NCBI GenBank assembly: GCA_002377245.1
Contig: DFPL01000040.1
Span: forward strand, 1 to 30,887
DNA from: Enterobacteriaceae bacterium UBA3516
Lineage (GTDB): Bacteria > Pseudomonadota > Gammaproteobacteria > Enterobacterales > Enterobacteriaceae
Length of the DNA stretch: 30,887 nt
Reading direction: 5' to 3'
A program made the translations under genes and the position numbers. Every line of letters begins with the position of its first letter. Position 1 is the stretch's first letter. Positions 23,388 to 30,887 of this stretch are shown here, piece after piece. The notes beneath the pieces were generated by a model. It saw only the letters and a program-made list of their open reading frames with translations. It ran no database searches and was not told the origin of the DNA.

Positions 23388-23879
23388 CTACCGCCGCTCA
23401 CCAGTGTTTAACGTCTCGCACTCTCCGGCCCAGTCCTCAGGATATAAACCAGCACGCACATCCCGGTGGAACGTCGACCAGGGCCAATCCTGCACCCGCT
23501 TCACCCAACCATGTTTCAGCGGATTAACATAGATATAATCAATATGATGACGAAGATCTTCATCATCACGAATGGTATGTTCCCAAAAGCGCGGCTGCCA
23601 AACGTCCTGTAATCCAACGGATTTGGTAAACACCTTTTTTATTTCTCGCCAGAGACCGGAATAATCACTGTCGTTTTCAGGTAGCGTCCAGATGCAGTGC
23701 ATATGTTCCGGTAGAATCACCCATGCACCAATCTCGAAGGTTTGTTTTCGTTGCACATAAGATACCGCTTTACGCAATAGATCGATGTGGCAAGTTAAAA
23801 GATCGCTTTGCCGGTCGCGGAGGTTGACAGTAAAAAAACAGGTACCTCCAGGCACGTAGTAACGGCGGTAGTTTGACAT
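23388..23879 (-). CDS. rayT: REP-associated tyrosine transposase (RAYT, Y1_Tnp)
   Basis: This 163-residue single-strand transposase-like protein is related to IS200/IS605 TnpA. It nicks and joins REP DNA as single strands. The HUH motif is H59-M-H61 in LPEHMHCIW, and Tyr115/Tyr117 are in DYIYVNPLKHG. It starts SNYRRYYVPGGT, like E. coli RayT. ATG 23879 is chosen because GAGGAGG precedes it; an ATG 18 bases upstream overlaps that ribosome site. Its stop codon lies three bases from the left REP cluster, and another cluster begins 28 bases before its start. Confidence 0.93.
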   Translation of the reverse strand: MSNYRRYYVPGGTCFFTVNLRDRQSDLLTCHIDLLRKAVSYVQRKQTFEIGAWVILPEHMHCIWTLPENDSDYSGLWREIKKVFTKSVGLQDVWQPRFWEHTIRDDEDLRHHIDYIYVNPLKHGWVKRVQDWPWSTFHRDVRAGLYPEDWAGECETLNTGERR

Positions 23880-23907
23880 ATGAGGTTCCCTCCTCATTTA
23901 TGATAAT

Positions 23908-23989
23908 GCCGGATGGCGCTTCGCTTATCCGGCCTGCATAGTCAGAGGCACGCTGTAGGCCGGATAAGACGTTGACGTCGCCATCCGGC
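23908..23989. repeat. REP/BIME unit, right of the RAYT gene
   Basis: The palindrome GCCGGAT...ATCCGGC at 23908-23933 repeats the one at 23203-23228 exactly. One ATCCGGC-type downstream unit (GCTGTAGGCCGGATAAGACG, then CGTCGCCATCCGGC) follows. It has the same order and orientation as the left cluster but only one copy of the 50-base unit. Confidence 0.92.
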
Positions 23990-24031
23990 GTTTGTGCCGG
24001 GTTGCTGTTTACTAAAACCCATTAAACGGTG

Positions 24032-25258
24032 CTACTGTTCTTTCGCGGTCAACTCGGCGATACGTACAATTACCTGCACGGCTTTTTCCATGCCGTCGAG
24101 GGTCACGAACTCGTGCTTGCCGTGGTAGTTATAACCGCCGGTGAAGATATTCGGGCAGGGTAATCCCATAAACGAGAGCTGCGCGCCATCAGTGCCGCCG
24201 CGAATCGCTTTCATTTTTGGTTCAATGTCGCAATCACGCATGGCCTGCTGCGCTATCTCAAGAATATGGGGATATTCCACAATCTTCTCGCGCATATTGT
24301 AGTAGCTGTCTTCCATGATGAGCTCAATGTAACAATCCGGGTGCAACCCTTTGCCCACCTTTTTAGCAATCTCCATCATTTTGCGCTTACGGGCTTCAAA
24401 GGCTTTGCGGTCGAAGTCACGAATGATGTAATGCATCTCCGCACGCTCAACGGTGCCTTTAATGCTGGTGAGATGATAGAACCCTTCATACCCTTCGGTC
24501 TGCTCGGGGCTCTCTTCCTCGGGCACCAGCGCATGAATACGGCTCGCCAGCGTCAGGGCGTTCACCATTACGCCTTTGGCAGTGCCGGGGTGCACATTGT
24601 TACCGACAATTTTGATGGTCAATGAGGCGGCGTTGAAGTTTTCGAACTCCAGTTCGCCCACGCCTCCGCCGTCAACGGTATAGGCCCACTGTGCGCCAAA
24701 TGCCGGGACGTCAAAGAATTTCGCCCCTTTTCCCACTTCTTCATCCGGGGTAAACGCCACACAGATGTCACCGTGCGGGATGTTGTTTTTGATCATTACG
24801 GCAAGCGCGGTCATGATTTCCGCAACACCGGCTTTATCGTCCGCCCCAAGCAGCGTTTTACCGTCGGTGGTAATCAGCGTCTGACCGAGTAACTGATGCA
24901 GCACCGGGAACATCACCGGCGAGAGGATTTCGTCCCCCACGCCCAGCGCTATGTCACCACCGCGATAGTTTTCCAGAATCTGGGGATTCACGTTCTTCCC
25001 GCTGCAGTCTGGCGAGGTGTCAACGTGAGAAATAAAGCCAATCGCCGGAACGGGCATCGACACGTTAGACGGAAGTTTTGCCATCACCGTGCCTTTGTCG
25101 CTCAGCGTGACGTTTTCCAGCCCCATCTCTTCAAGCTGTTGCTGGAGCAAATTCAGGAGCTTCCATTGCCCGTCGGTGCTGGGAACCTGCCGGACACCGG
25201 GCTTCGATTGCGTATCCAGTGCGACGTACTGTAAAAAACGCTCTAATAACTTTTCCAT
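24032..25258 (-). CDS. pepT: Peptidase T (aminotripeptidase)
   Basis: This 408-residue cytoplasmic M20B metallopeptidase removes the N-terminal residue from tripeptides. The two-zinc centre is visible: His78 and Asp80 (ISHVDTS), Asp140 (LLGADDKAG), Glu173-Glu174 (TPDEEVG), Asp196 (TVDGGG), and the last histidine in YHGKHEF. ATG 25258 is chosen because GAGGG precedes it and E. coli PepT begins MDKLLERF. An in-frame ATG at 25300 would add 14 residues. It is divergent from potA. In Salmonella pepT is anaerobically induced through FNR, and a candidate site is listed. Confidence 0.97.
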   Translation of the reverse strand: MEKLLERFLQYVALDTQSKPGVRQVPSTDGQWKLLNLLQQQLEEMGLENVTLSDKGTVMAKLPSNVSMPVPAIGFISHVDTSPDCSGKNVNPQILENYRGGDIALGVGDEILSPVMFPVLHQLLGQTLITTDGKTLLGADDKAGVAEIMTALAVMIKNNIPHGDICVAFTPDEEVGKGAKFFDVPAFGAQWAYTVDGGGVGELEFENFNAASLTIKIVGNNVHPGTAKGVMVNALTLASRIHALVPEEESPEQTEGYEGFYHLTSIKGTVERAEMHYIIRDFDRKAFEARKRKMMEIAKKVGKGLHPDCYIELIMEDSYYNMREKIVEYPHILEIAQQAMRDCDIEPKMKAIRGGTDGAQLSFMGLPCPNIFTGGYNYHGKHEFVTLDGMEKAVQVIVRIAELTAKEQ

Positions 25259-25285
25259 GCAGCCACCCTCACTTAATGTGCCAAC

Positions 25286-25327
25286 ATTATCAGTAAGCAC
25301 AAAAACACAAATATTGCGTCAGGTCAC
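25286..25327 (-). promoter_or_regulatory. pepT: Candidate pepT promoter with degenerate FNR-like site
   Basis: On the minus strand GATAAT (25286-25291) is a good -10. TTGCG-TCAG-GTCAC (25314-25327) matches six of the ten fixed bases of the FNR box TTGAT-N4-ATCAA. Its centre is about 41.5 bases upstream of the predicted start, the class II activator position. Confidence 0.4.
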
Positions 25328-25419
25328 TTTTATCCCGTAAACGAGATTATTTTCACTTTGTCCTGTTCAGTAAAGGTAGTGAATAACACGGCTTTTGCGC
25401 AGCAAAAATGCAACAACAA

Positions 25420-25448
25420 TTGGCGATTTCAATGGTTTGCCGTAGAAT
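25420..25448 (+). promoter_or_regulatory. potA: potABCD promoter
   Basis: TTGGCG (25420-25425), a 17-base spacer, and TAGAAT (25443-25448). Predicted start about 25455, giving a leader of about 73 bases. Confidence 0.65.
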
Positions 25449-25497
25449 GCCAGGCCTCTATTCATGTGTCAGACCCCAAGGTGGTTAATCACAAACC

Positions 25498-25541
25498 CCG
25501 CTTCGGAGCGGTATCCGATGCGTTTATATGGGACAGCGTAA
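25498..25541 (+). promoter_or_regulatory. potA leader: hairpin with Shine-Dalgarno and overlapping 7-codon uORF
   Basis: CCGCT (25498-25502) pairs with AGCGG (25507-25511), and the arm and loop contain GGAG (25505-25508). Nine bases later ATG 25518 opens MRLYGTA, stopping at TAA 25539-25541, inside potA in another frame. GGAG is 19 bases from the potA ATG (25528), too far to serve it directly. potA may depend on re-initiation or ribosome reach from this mini-ORF. Functional role is inference. Confidence 0.45.
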
Positions 25542-26664
25542 AAAATTGACTACACACTCGCGTTCGCCTTCTCCGCTGGTACAACTGGCCGGGATAAGCA
25601 AAGGCTTTGATGGCAAAAATGTCATTTCTGATTTCAATCTCACCATTAATAACGGCGAATTTATTACGCTGCTGGGTCCTTCCGGCTGCGGTAAAACCAC
25701 GGTTTTACGTCTCATAGCCGGGCTGGAAAACGTCGACACGGGGCACATCCGTCTCGACGATCGCGATATCACTGATGTGCCCGCCGAGCATCGCCACGTC
25801 AACACCGTTTTTCAGAGTTACGCCCTCTTCCCGCACATGACCGTGTTTGAAAATGTGGCCTTTGGGCTACGGATGCAAAAAACACCTGCTGCTGAGATTG
25901 GGCCACGCGTCAGCGAGGCGCTGAAAATGGTGCAGCTTGACACCTTCGCCCAGCGCTTACCCCATCAACTCTCCGGTGGTCAGCAACAACGTGTGGCGAT
26001 CGCTCGCGCCGTGGTGAATAAACCCCGTCTCCTTCTTCTTGATGAATCGCTCTCGGCGCTTGATTACAAGCTGCGCAAGCAGATGCAGAACGAACTCAAA
26101 GCGCTGCAACGCAAGCTTGGTATTACCTTTGTCTTTGTTACCCATGACCAGGAAGAGGCGCTGACCATGTCGGACCGGATCGTGGTTATGCGCGACGGTA
26201 AAATCGAGCAGGACGGCACGCCGCGCGAAATTTACGAAGAACCCAAAAACCTTTTTGTCGCCAGCTTTATTGGTGAAATCAACAATTTTGATGCCACCGT
26301 GATTGACCGTCTTGATGCGCACCGGGTCCGGGCAAGCGTTGAGGGTCGGGAATGCAATATCTACGTTAACTTCGCCGTCGAAGCGGGCCAGCAGCTTCAC
26401 GTTCTGCTGCGCCCGGAAGATCTCCGCGTAGAAGAGATTAACGATACCAGCGAGGTGGAAGGTCTCATTGGCTATGTGCGCGAGCGTAACTACAAAGGCA
26501 TGACGCTCGAATCCGTGGTAGAGCTGGAAAACGGCAAAATAGTGTTGGTCAGTGAATTCTTCAACGAAGATGACCCGGACTTTGACCACTCGCTGGACCA
26601 GAAAATGGCCGTCACCTGGGTGGAAAGCTGGGAGGTCGTACTGGCTGATGAAGAGCACAAGTAA
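25528..26664 (+). CDS. potA: Spermidine/putrescine ABC transporter ATPase PotA
   Basis: This 378-residue cytoplasmic ATPase energises the PotABCD polyamine importer. Walker A GPSGCGKTT is at residues 50-58, the signature LSGGQQQ at 148-154, Walker B LLLLDE at 168-173, and the switch His in VTHDQEE. A C-terminal TOBE region (HVLLRPEDLRVEE) is the site of feedback regulation by spermidine. Length equals E. coli PotA. It is the first gene of potABCD. The start codon has no Shine-Dalgarno in the usual place. The potB ATG lies 17 bases before its stop. Confidence 0.97.
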   Translation: MGQRKKLTTHSRSPSPLVQLAGISKGFDGKNVISDFNLTINNGEFITLLGPSGCGKTTVLRLIAGLENVDTGHIRLDDRDITDVPAEHRHVNTVFQSYALFPHMTVFENVAFGLRMQKTPAAEIGPRVSEALKMVQLDTFAQRLPHQLSGGQQQRVAIARAVVNKPRLLLLDESLSALDYKLRKQMQNELKALQRKLGITFVFVTHDQEEALTMSDRIVVMRDGKIEQDGTPREIYEEPKNLFVASFIGEINNFDATVIDRLDAHRVRASVEGRECNIYVNFAVEAGQQLHVLLRPEDLRVEEINDTSEVEGLIGYVRERNYKGMTLESVVELENGKIVLVSEFFNEDDPDFDHSLDQKMAVTWVESWEVVLADEEHK

Positions 26665-27505
26665 ATTCCAGAATGTGGTGATTGCCACTGTCGTCGGTTG
26701 GCTTGTGTTGTTCGTTTTCCTGCCCAACCTGATGATTATCGTCACCAGCTTTTTGACCCGTGATGACGCCCATTTCGTGGCGATGGTGTTCTCGCTGGAT
26801 AATTACGCGCGCCTGCTGGACCCGCTCTATTTTGACGTGCTGTTGCATTCGCTGAACATGGCCGTGCTGGCCACCCTTGCCTGCCTGGCGCTGGGTTATC
26901 CGTTTGCCTGGTTTCTGGCGAAGCTGCCGGCAAAAGTGCGCCCACTGCTGCTTTTCCTGCTAATCGTCCCCTTTTGGACCAATTCGCTGATTCGCATCTA
27001 CGGTTTGAAAATTTTCCTCAGTACTAAAGGGTATCTGAATACCTTTTTGCTGTGGTCAGGAATCATTGATGAGCCGATACGCGTGATGTTTACCCCCGCA
27101 GCAGTGATTATCGGTCTGGTCTACATCCTGCTGCCCTTTATGGTGATGCCGCTCTATTCCAGTATCGAAAAACTGGATAAGTCACTGCTGGAAGCGGCTA
27201 AAGATCTGGGCGCGGGCAAGTTGCAGACCTTTACCCGCATCATTATTCCACTGACCATGCCGGGCATTATCGCCGGGTGTTTATTGGTGTTGCTGCCGGC
27301 AATGGGGTTGTTCTACGTTTCAGACCTGATGGGCGGCGCGAAAAACCTGTTAATCGGCAACGTCATTAAAAGTCAGTTCCTCAATATCCGAGACTGGCCG
27401 TTCGGCGCCGCCACCAGCATTATGCTGACGGTGATTATGGGATTACTGCTGCTGGTTTACTGGCGCGCATCGCGCTTACTGAACAAAAAGGTGGAGCTGG
27501 AATGA
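26648..27505 (+). CDS. potB: Spermidine/putrescine permease PotB
   Basis: This 285-residue inner-membrane permease of the BPD_transp_1 family has about six hydrophobic segments and the EAA loop LEAAKDLGAG that docks on PotA. It matches E. coli PotB along its length (FVFLPNLMII, PFWTNSLIRIYGLKIFLS). ATG 26648 (MKSTSKFQ) overlaps the potA end by 17 bases, and GGAGG lies about a dozen bases upstream. The stop overlaps potC by four bases. It forms the translocation channel with PotC. Confidence 0.95.
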   Translation: MKSTSKFQNVVIATVVGWLVLFVFLPNLMIIVTSFLTRDDAHFVAMVFSLDNYARLLDPLYFDVLLHSLNMAVLATLACLALGYPFAWFLAKLPAKVRPLLLFLLIVPFWTNSLIRIYGLKIFLSTKGYLNTFLLWSGIIDEPIRVMFTPAAVIIGLVYILLPFMVMPLYSSIEKLDKSLLEAAKDLGAGKLQTFTRIIIPLTMPGIIAGCLLVLLPAMGLFYVSDLMGGAKNLLIGNVIKSQFLNIRDWPFGAATSIMLTVIMGLLLLVYWRASRLLNKKVELE

Positions 27506-28290
27506 TCGGTCGACTGCTCAAAGGCGGTTTTATGGCCGCCATTTATGCTTACCTGTATATCCCGATCATCATTCTGATCGTCAATTCATTTAACCGTTCG
27601 CGGTTTGGCATTAACTGGCAAGGTTTTACCACCGACTGGTACAGCCTGCTGATGAACAATGACAGTCTGGTACAGGCCGCCCAACACTCGCTGACCATGG
27701 CGGTACTCTCGGCCACCTTTGCCACGCTGATTGGCGCATTGACCGCAGTGGCGCTTTACCGCTACCGGTTTCGCGGCAAGCCGTTTGTCAGCGGTATGCT
27801 GTTTGTGGTGATGATGTCACCGGACATCGTGATGGCCATTTCACTGCTGGTCCTGTTTATGTTGCTCGGCGTTAAATTGGGCTTCTGGTCGTTACTCTTC
27901 TCGCACATTACCTTCTGCCTGCCCTTTGTGGTGGTTACCGTGTATTCGCGACTGAAAGGCTTCGATGTGCGGATGCTGGAAGCGGCGAAGGATCTCGGCG
28001 CCAGCGAAACGATCATCCTGCGCAAAATTATTTTGCCGCTGGCGATGCCTGCCGTCGCTGCAGGCTGGCTGCTCAGCTTTACCCTGTCGATGGATGACGT
28101 TGTCGTCTCTTCGTTCGTGACGGGGCCGGGGTATGAAATTTTGCCGTTGAAGATTTATTCCATGGTCAAAGTCGGTGTGTCACCGGAGGTGAACGCGCTG
28201 GCGACCATTCTGTTAATGCTGTCGCTGGTTCTGGTGATTGCCAGTCAGTTGATAGCGCGTGATAAAACGAAAAGCATGGGGACGAATTAG
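27502..28290 (+). CDS. potC: Spermidine/putrescine permease PotC
   Basis: This is the 262-residue second channel subunit. Hydrophobic helices begin at IYAYLYIPIIILIVNSF. The EAA loop is LEAAKDLGAS. SMDDVVVSSFVTGPGYEILP is as in E. coli PotC. The C-terminal tail is slightly shorter than in E. coli. The start is ATGA-coupled to potB, and the TAG stop is followed directly by the potD ATG. Confidence 0.96.
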   Translation: MIGRLLKGGFMAAIYAYLYIPIIILIVNSFNRSRFGINWQGFTTDWYSLLMNNDSLVQAAQHSLTMAVLSATFATLIGALTAVALYRYRFRGKPFVSGMLFVVMMSPDIVMAISLLVLFMLLGVKLGFWSLLFSHITFCLPFVVVTVYSRLKGFDVRMLEAAKDLGASETIILRKIILPLAMPAVAAGWLLSFTLSMDDVVVSSFVTGPGYEILPLKIYSMVKVGVSPEVNALATILLMLSLVLVIASQLIARDKTKSMGTN

Positions 28291-29337
28291 ATGAAAAAAT
28301 GGTCACGCCACCTGCTCGCTGCAGGCGCTCTGGCATTAGGAATGGGCGCTGCCCACGCGGACGACAGCAAAACTCTCTACTTCTATAACTGGACGGAATA
28401 TGTGCCGCCCGGTCTGCTGGAGCAGTTCACCAAAGAGACAGGCATCAAGGTCATTTACTCGACCTACGAGTCGAATGAAACGATGTATGCCAAGCTCAAA
28501 ACCTATAAAGATGGCGCTTACGATCTGGTCGTCCCGTCCACCTACTTCGTGGATAAAATGCGCAAAGAGGGCATGATCCAAAAGATCGACAAAACAGCAC
28601 TCACCAACTTCCAGAATCTCGATCCAGAGATGCTTAACAAGCCCTTTGACCCGAATAATGATTATTCGATCCCGTATATCTGGGGTGCCACTGCCATTGG
28701 CATCAATAGCGATGAAGTCGACCCAAAATCGGTGACCCAGTGGGCAGATTTATGGAAACCTGAGTATAAAAACAGCCTGCTTTTAACCGATGATGCGCGT
28801 GAAGTGTTCCAGATGGCGCTGCGTAAGCTGGGCCTCTCCGGCAATACCACCGATCCGAAGGAAATTGAAGCCGCTTACAACGAGCTGAAAAAACTGATGC
28901 CGAACGTGGCGGCCTTTAACTCTGATAACCCGGCAAACCCGTATATGGAAGGTGAAGTGAATCTGGGTATGGTCTGGAACGGCTCTGCGTTTGTGGCGCG
29001 TCAGGCCGGGACGCCGCTGGAGGTGGTCTGGCCGAAGGAGGGCGGCATCTTCTGGATGGACAGCCTCGCGATCCCGGCGAATGCGAAAAACGTCGAGGGC
29101 GCCCTGAAGCTGATCAATTTCCTGCTGCGCCCGGATGTGGCAAAACAGGTGGCAGAAACCATCGGTTACCCGACGCCTAACCTCGCCGCGCGTAAATTAC
29201 TCAGCCCGGAGGTTGCTAACGACAAGTCGCTCTACCCGGACGCTGAGACCATCAGCAAAGGCGAATGGCAGAACGATGTGGGTAACGCCAGTGTGATTTA
29301 CGAAGAGTATTACCAGAAGCTCAAAGCAGGCCGTTAA
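28291..29337 (+). CDS. potD: Periplasmic spermidine/putrescine-binding protein PotD
   Basis: This 348-residue protein captures spermidine (preferred) and putrescine in the periplasm and passes them to PotBC. The signal peptide is MKKWSRHLLAAGALALGMG, cleaved after AHA at residue 23. The mature protein starts DDSKTLYFYNWTEYVPP, with VYSTYESNE-like IYSTYESNETMYAKL and YDLVVPSTYFVDKM as in E. coli PotD. It starts on the base after the potC stop and is followed by a terminator, so it is last in the operon. Confidence 0.97.
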   Translation: MKKWSRHLLAAGALALGMGAAHADDSKTLYFYNWTEYVPPGLLEQFTKETGIKVIYSTYESNETMYAKLKTYKDGAYDLVVPSTYFVDKMRKEGMIQKIDKTALTNFQNLDPEMLNKPFDPNNDYSIPYIWGATAIGINSDEVDPKSVTQWADLWKPEYKNSLLLTDDAREVFQMALRKLGLSGNTTDPKEIEAAYNELKKLMPNVAAFNSDNPANPYMEGEVNLGMVWNGSAFVARQAGTPLEVVWPKEGGIFWMDSLAIPANAKNVEGALKLINFLLRPDVAKQVAETIGYPTPNLAARKLLSPEVANDKSLYPDAETISKGEWQNDVGNASVIYEEYYQKLKAGR

Positions 29338-29352
29338 ATCGTGACCTGTCAG

Positions 29353-29385
29353 CGACTCTCCCCCACGGGAGGAGAGTCGTTTCTT
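29353..29385 (+). terminator. potABCD terminator
   Basis: CGACTCTCC (29353-29361) pairs with GGAGAGTCG (29371-29379), followed by TTTCTT. It lies between the convergent potD and cobB. The ymfA gene that sits here in E. coli K-12 is absent. Confidence 0.8.
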
Positions 29386-30206
29386 CAAAGACCTTTCAGT
29401 AGCTTATCGACAAATTCTGGCACGACCACACTCGCAAGCCCGTAGTGCTTTTCTTCAAACTCACTGCCTACCTGGCTTGGTTCCAGATTCAACTCGACGG
29501 TATGCGCGCCATGCAGTTTCGCCTCATGCACAAAACCGGCGGCAGGATAGACGTGCCCGGAAGTCCCAATGGCAATGAACACATCCGCCATTGAAAGCGC
29601 ATGATAAATGTCATCCATCCCGAGCGGCATCTCACCAAACCAGACCACGTGCGGGCGTAAAGGTGCCGGGAACTGGCAACAGTGGCACTTATCCTCTGGC
29701 TTTACGTCCTGCGTCCACGCCAGCACCTGCCCGCTTTGCGAGCAGCGCACCTTGAGCAATTCACCATGCATATGGATGATCTGTTTATTGCCTGCTCGCT
29801 CATGCAGATTGTCGATGTTTTGCGTCACCAGTAAAAAGCGATCGCCCAGCGCCTCTTCCAGTTTTGCCAATGCCAGATGCGCAGCATTAGGCGCTATTTC
29901 TGGCTGCTGTAGCTGATGTCGGCGGGCGTTATAAAAAGACTGCACCAACTGCGGATTGCGGGCAAAGCCTTCCGGCGTGGCCACATCTTCCACATGATGC
30001 TCTTCCCACAGGCCATCAGCCGCGCGAAAGGTTCGAATCCCGGATTCCGCAGAAATTCCCGCACCGGTCAGTACCACAACTCTTGGTTTGTCCATCACCT
30101 GGGGCACCACAATGTCTCGAAAAAAGATCCGCTGGCGCAAGCGCTCGCGCAGGCGGCGTTTATTACGGCGAAAACAGCTGAGACGATGTGACCGACGAGA
30201 CTGCAT
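29385..30206 (-). CDS. cobB: NAD-dependent deacylase CobB (sirtuin), long form
   Basis: This 273-residue sirtuin removes acetyl and succinyl groups from lysines using NAD+, for example reactivating acetyl-CoA synthetase. The N-terminal arginine-rich extension (about 37 residues, RRNKRRLRERLRQRIFF) marks the long isoform; Met38 (MDKPRVVVL) would start the short one. Motifs: GAGISAESGIRTFR, Tyr92 and Arg95 of the succinyl pocket, TQNIDNLH, catalytic His147 (HMHGEL), a CHCC zinc-type cluster, and GTSGHVYPAAG. GAGAGG precedes the ATG. It lies 15 bases after nagK, as in E. coli. Confidence 0.97.
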   Translation of the reverse strand: MQSRRSHRLSCFRRNKRRLRERLRQRIFFRDIVVPQVMDKPRVVVLTGAGISAESGIRTFRAADGLWEEHHVEDVATPEGFARNPQLVQSFYNARRHQLQQPEIAPNAAHLALAKLEEALGDRFLLVTQNIDNLHERAGNKQIIHMHGELLKVRCSQSGQVLAWTQDVKPEDKCHCCQFPAPLRPHVVWFGEMPLGMDDIYHALSMADVFIAIGTSGHVYPAAGFVHEAKLHGAHTVELNLEPSQVGSEFEEKHYGLASVVVPEFVDKLLKGL

Positions 30207-30221
30207 ATCATCCTCTCAGGA

Positions 30222-30887
30222 CTAATCAGTTAAATGAAGAAACGCCGCACCGCGCATACCGCCCGCGTCGCCATGGCGCGCAGACTCGATGCGTGGAACG
30301 CGGGCAACAGGCAACAAATGTTGCGGGAGCCGCTGTGCTAACAGGGTAGTCAATGCCGAGAAATTCGACAAACCGCCACCGATAACCATTAAATCCGGAT
30401 CCACTATAGTCAGTATATTGCCAAGACACACCGCCAGCAGATCGGCATAGCGATCGACATGAGCTTGCGCATGGGCATCGTTCTGTTCCCAGCGTGAGAT
30501 AATTTCCGGTGCCGAGAGGGATTCGCCGTAAAAGTGCTGGTAAAGCCAGGCAAAACCGCGACCGGAAAGGTAATTCTCAATGCAACCCAACTTGCCGCAG
30601 CCACAGCGCGTTAACGGGAAGTCAAATCCCATCAGGGTCAGGGCATCCACCGGCAAACGAATGTGGCCAAACTCGCCGGTAATAAAACTCTTCCCGGTAA
30701 TGGATTTGCCGTTTACCACCAGGCCGCCGCCTACGCCAGTGCCCAGAATCAGCCCCATTACCAGAGGGTACTGCCGGAATTCATCATCCCAGGCTTCAGA
30801 AAGCGCGAAACAGTTCGCATCGTTGTCGAGGCGTACATCGCGTTCAAGTAACACCGAGAGGTCGCGGCGCAGCGGTTTGCCGCTGGC
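30222..30887 (-). CDS. nagK: N-acetyl-D-glucosamine kinase NagK, 5' end off window
   Basis: This is a partial ROK-family kinase. About 221 residues of the C-terminal part are present, beginning ASGKPLRRDLSV at the window edge. It phosphorylates N-acetylglucosamine recovered from cell-wall turnover. Visible are DNDANCFALSEAW with the catalytic Asp, GLILGTGVGGGL, TGEFGH, and the zinc motif CGCGKLGCIE. The C-terminus HGDAGGMRGAAFLHLTD matches E. coli NagK. It reads into cobB as one operon. Confidence 0.96.
   Translation of the reverse strand, partial: ASGKPLRRDLSVLLERDVRLDNDANCFALSEAWDDEFRQYPLVMGLILGTGVGGGLVVNGKSITGKSFITGEFGHIRLPVDALTLMGFDFPLTRCGCGKLGCIENYLSGRGFAWLYQHFYGESLSAPEIISRWEQNDAHAQAHVDRYADLLAVCLGNILTIVDPDLMVIGGGLSNFSALTTLLAQRLPQHLLPVARVPRIESARHGDAGGMRGAAFLHLTD

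Noticed and set aside
25957..26745. 262-codon open frame antisense to potA/potB
   Set aside because: It mirrors two certain genes and has no recognisable motif or ribosome site.

Overview
The window is chromosomal DNA from a member of the Enterobacteriaceae. Many proteins read almost residue for residue like their Escherichia coli counterparts (Icd, PurB, PhoP, PhoQ, MnmA, HflD, PotABCD, PepT, RoxA). Gene content and divergence suggest an Enterobacter, Leclercia or Lelliottia relative rather than E. coli itself, but the genus cannot be fixed from the sequence alone.

Layout. (1) 1-1875, minus strand: an amino-acid-type ABC importer (binding protein, ATPase, truncated permease). (2) 2080-9973: a block matching the E. 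coli nimR-nimT-yeaO-yoaF-dgcP neighbourhood, with insertions: a CTP-synthase-like amidotransferase, a DUF523 protein and an unknown small protein. After dgcP come a 24-residue YoaJ-like membrane peptide and a GAF / degenerate GGDEF / EAL protein, so this is a small c-di-GMP locus. (3) 9974-11653: a low-GC stretch with a GT32 glycosyltransferase, two unexplained terminators or hairpins and a possible 31-codon gene. (4) 11654-22071: icd, divergent rluE-nudJ, a chemoreceptor, mnmA-hflD-purB, phoPQ. (5) 22072-30887: roxA, a REP/RAYT element, pepT divergent from potABCD, then cobB and the 3' part of nagK.

The core order icd/rluE-nudJ-mnmA-hflD-purB-phoPQ-roxA-pepT/potABCD-cobB-nagK is the E. coli order. 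In E. coli K-12 the nimRT-dgcP block and the icd block lie far apart, so the join near 10-11.6 kb marks a lineage rearrangement. No prophage sits at the 3' end of icd, a common phage site. No rRNA, tRNA or CRISPR was seen.

Known regulation visible in the sequence: a PhoP box in front of phoP, the intragenic PurR roadblock operator in purB (codons 62-67), and a good sigma70 promoter for potA.

The best candidates for something undescribed are a seven-codon upstream ORF that overlaps the potA start and carries the only good Shine-Dalgarno there, two orphan plus-strand terminators that probably end small RNAs (about 6632-6708 and 10144-10221), a GTG-started YoaJ homologue between two c-di-GMP enzymes, and a possibly frameshifted small ORF just before the chemoreceptor.
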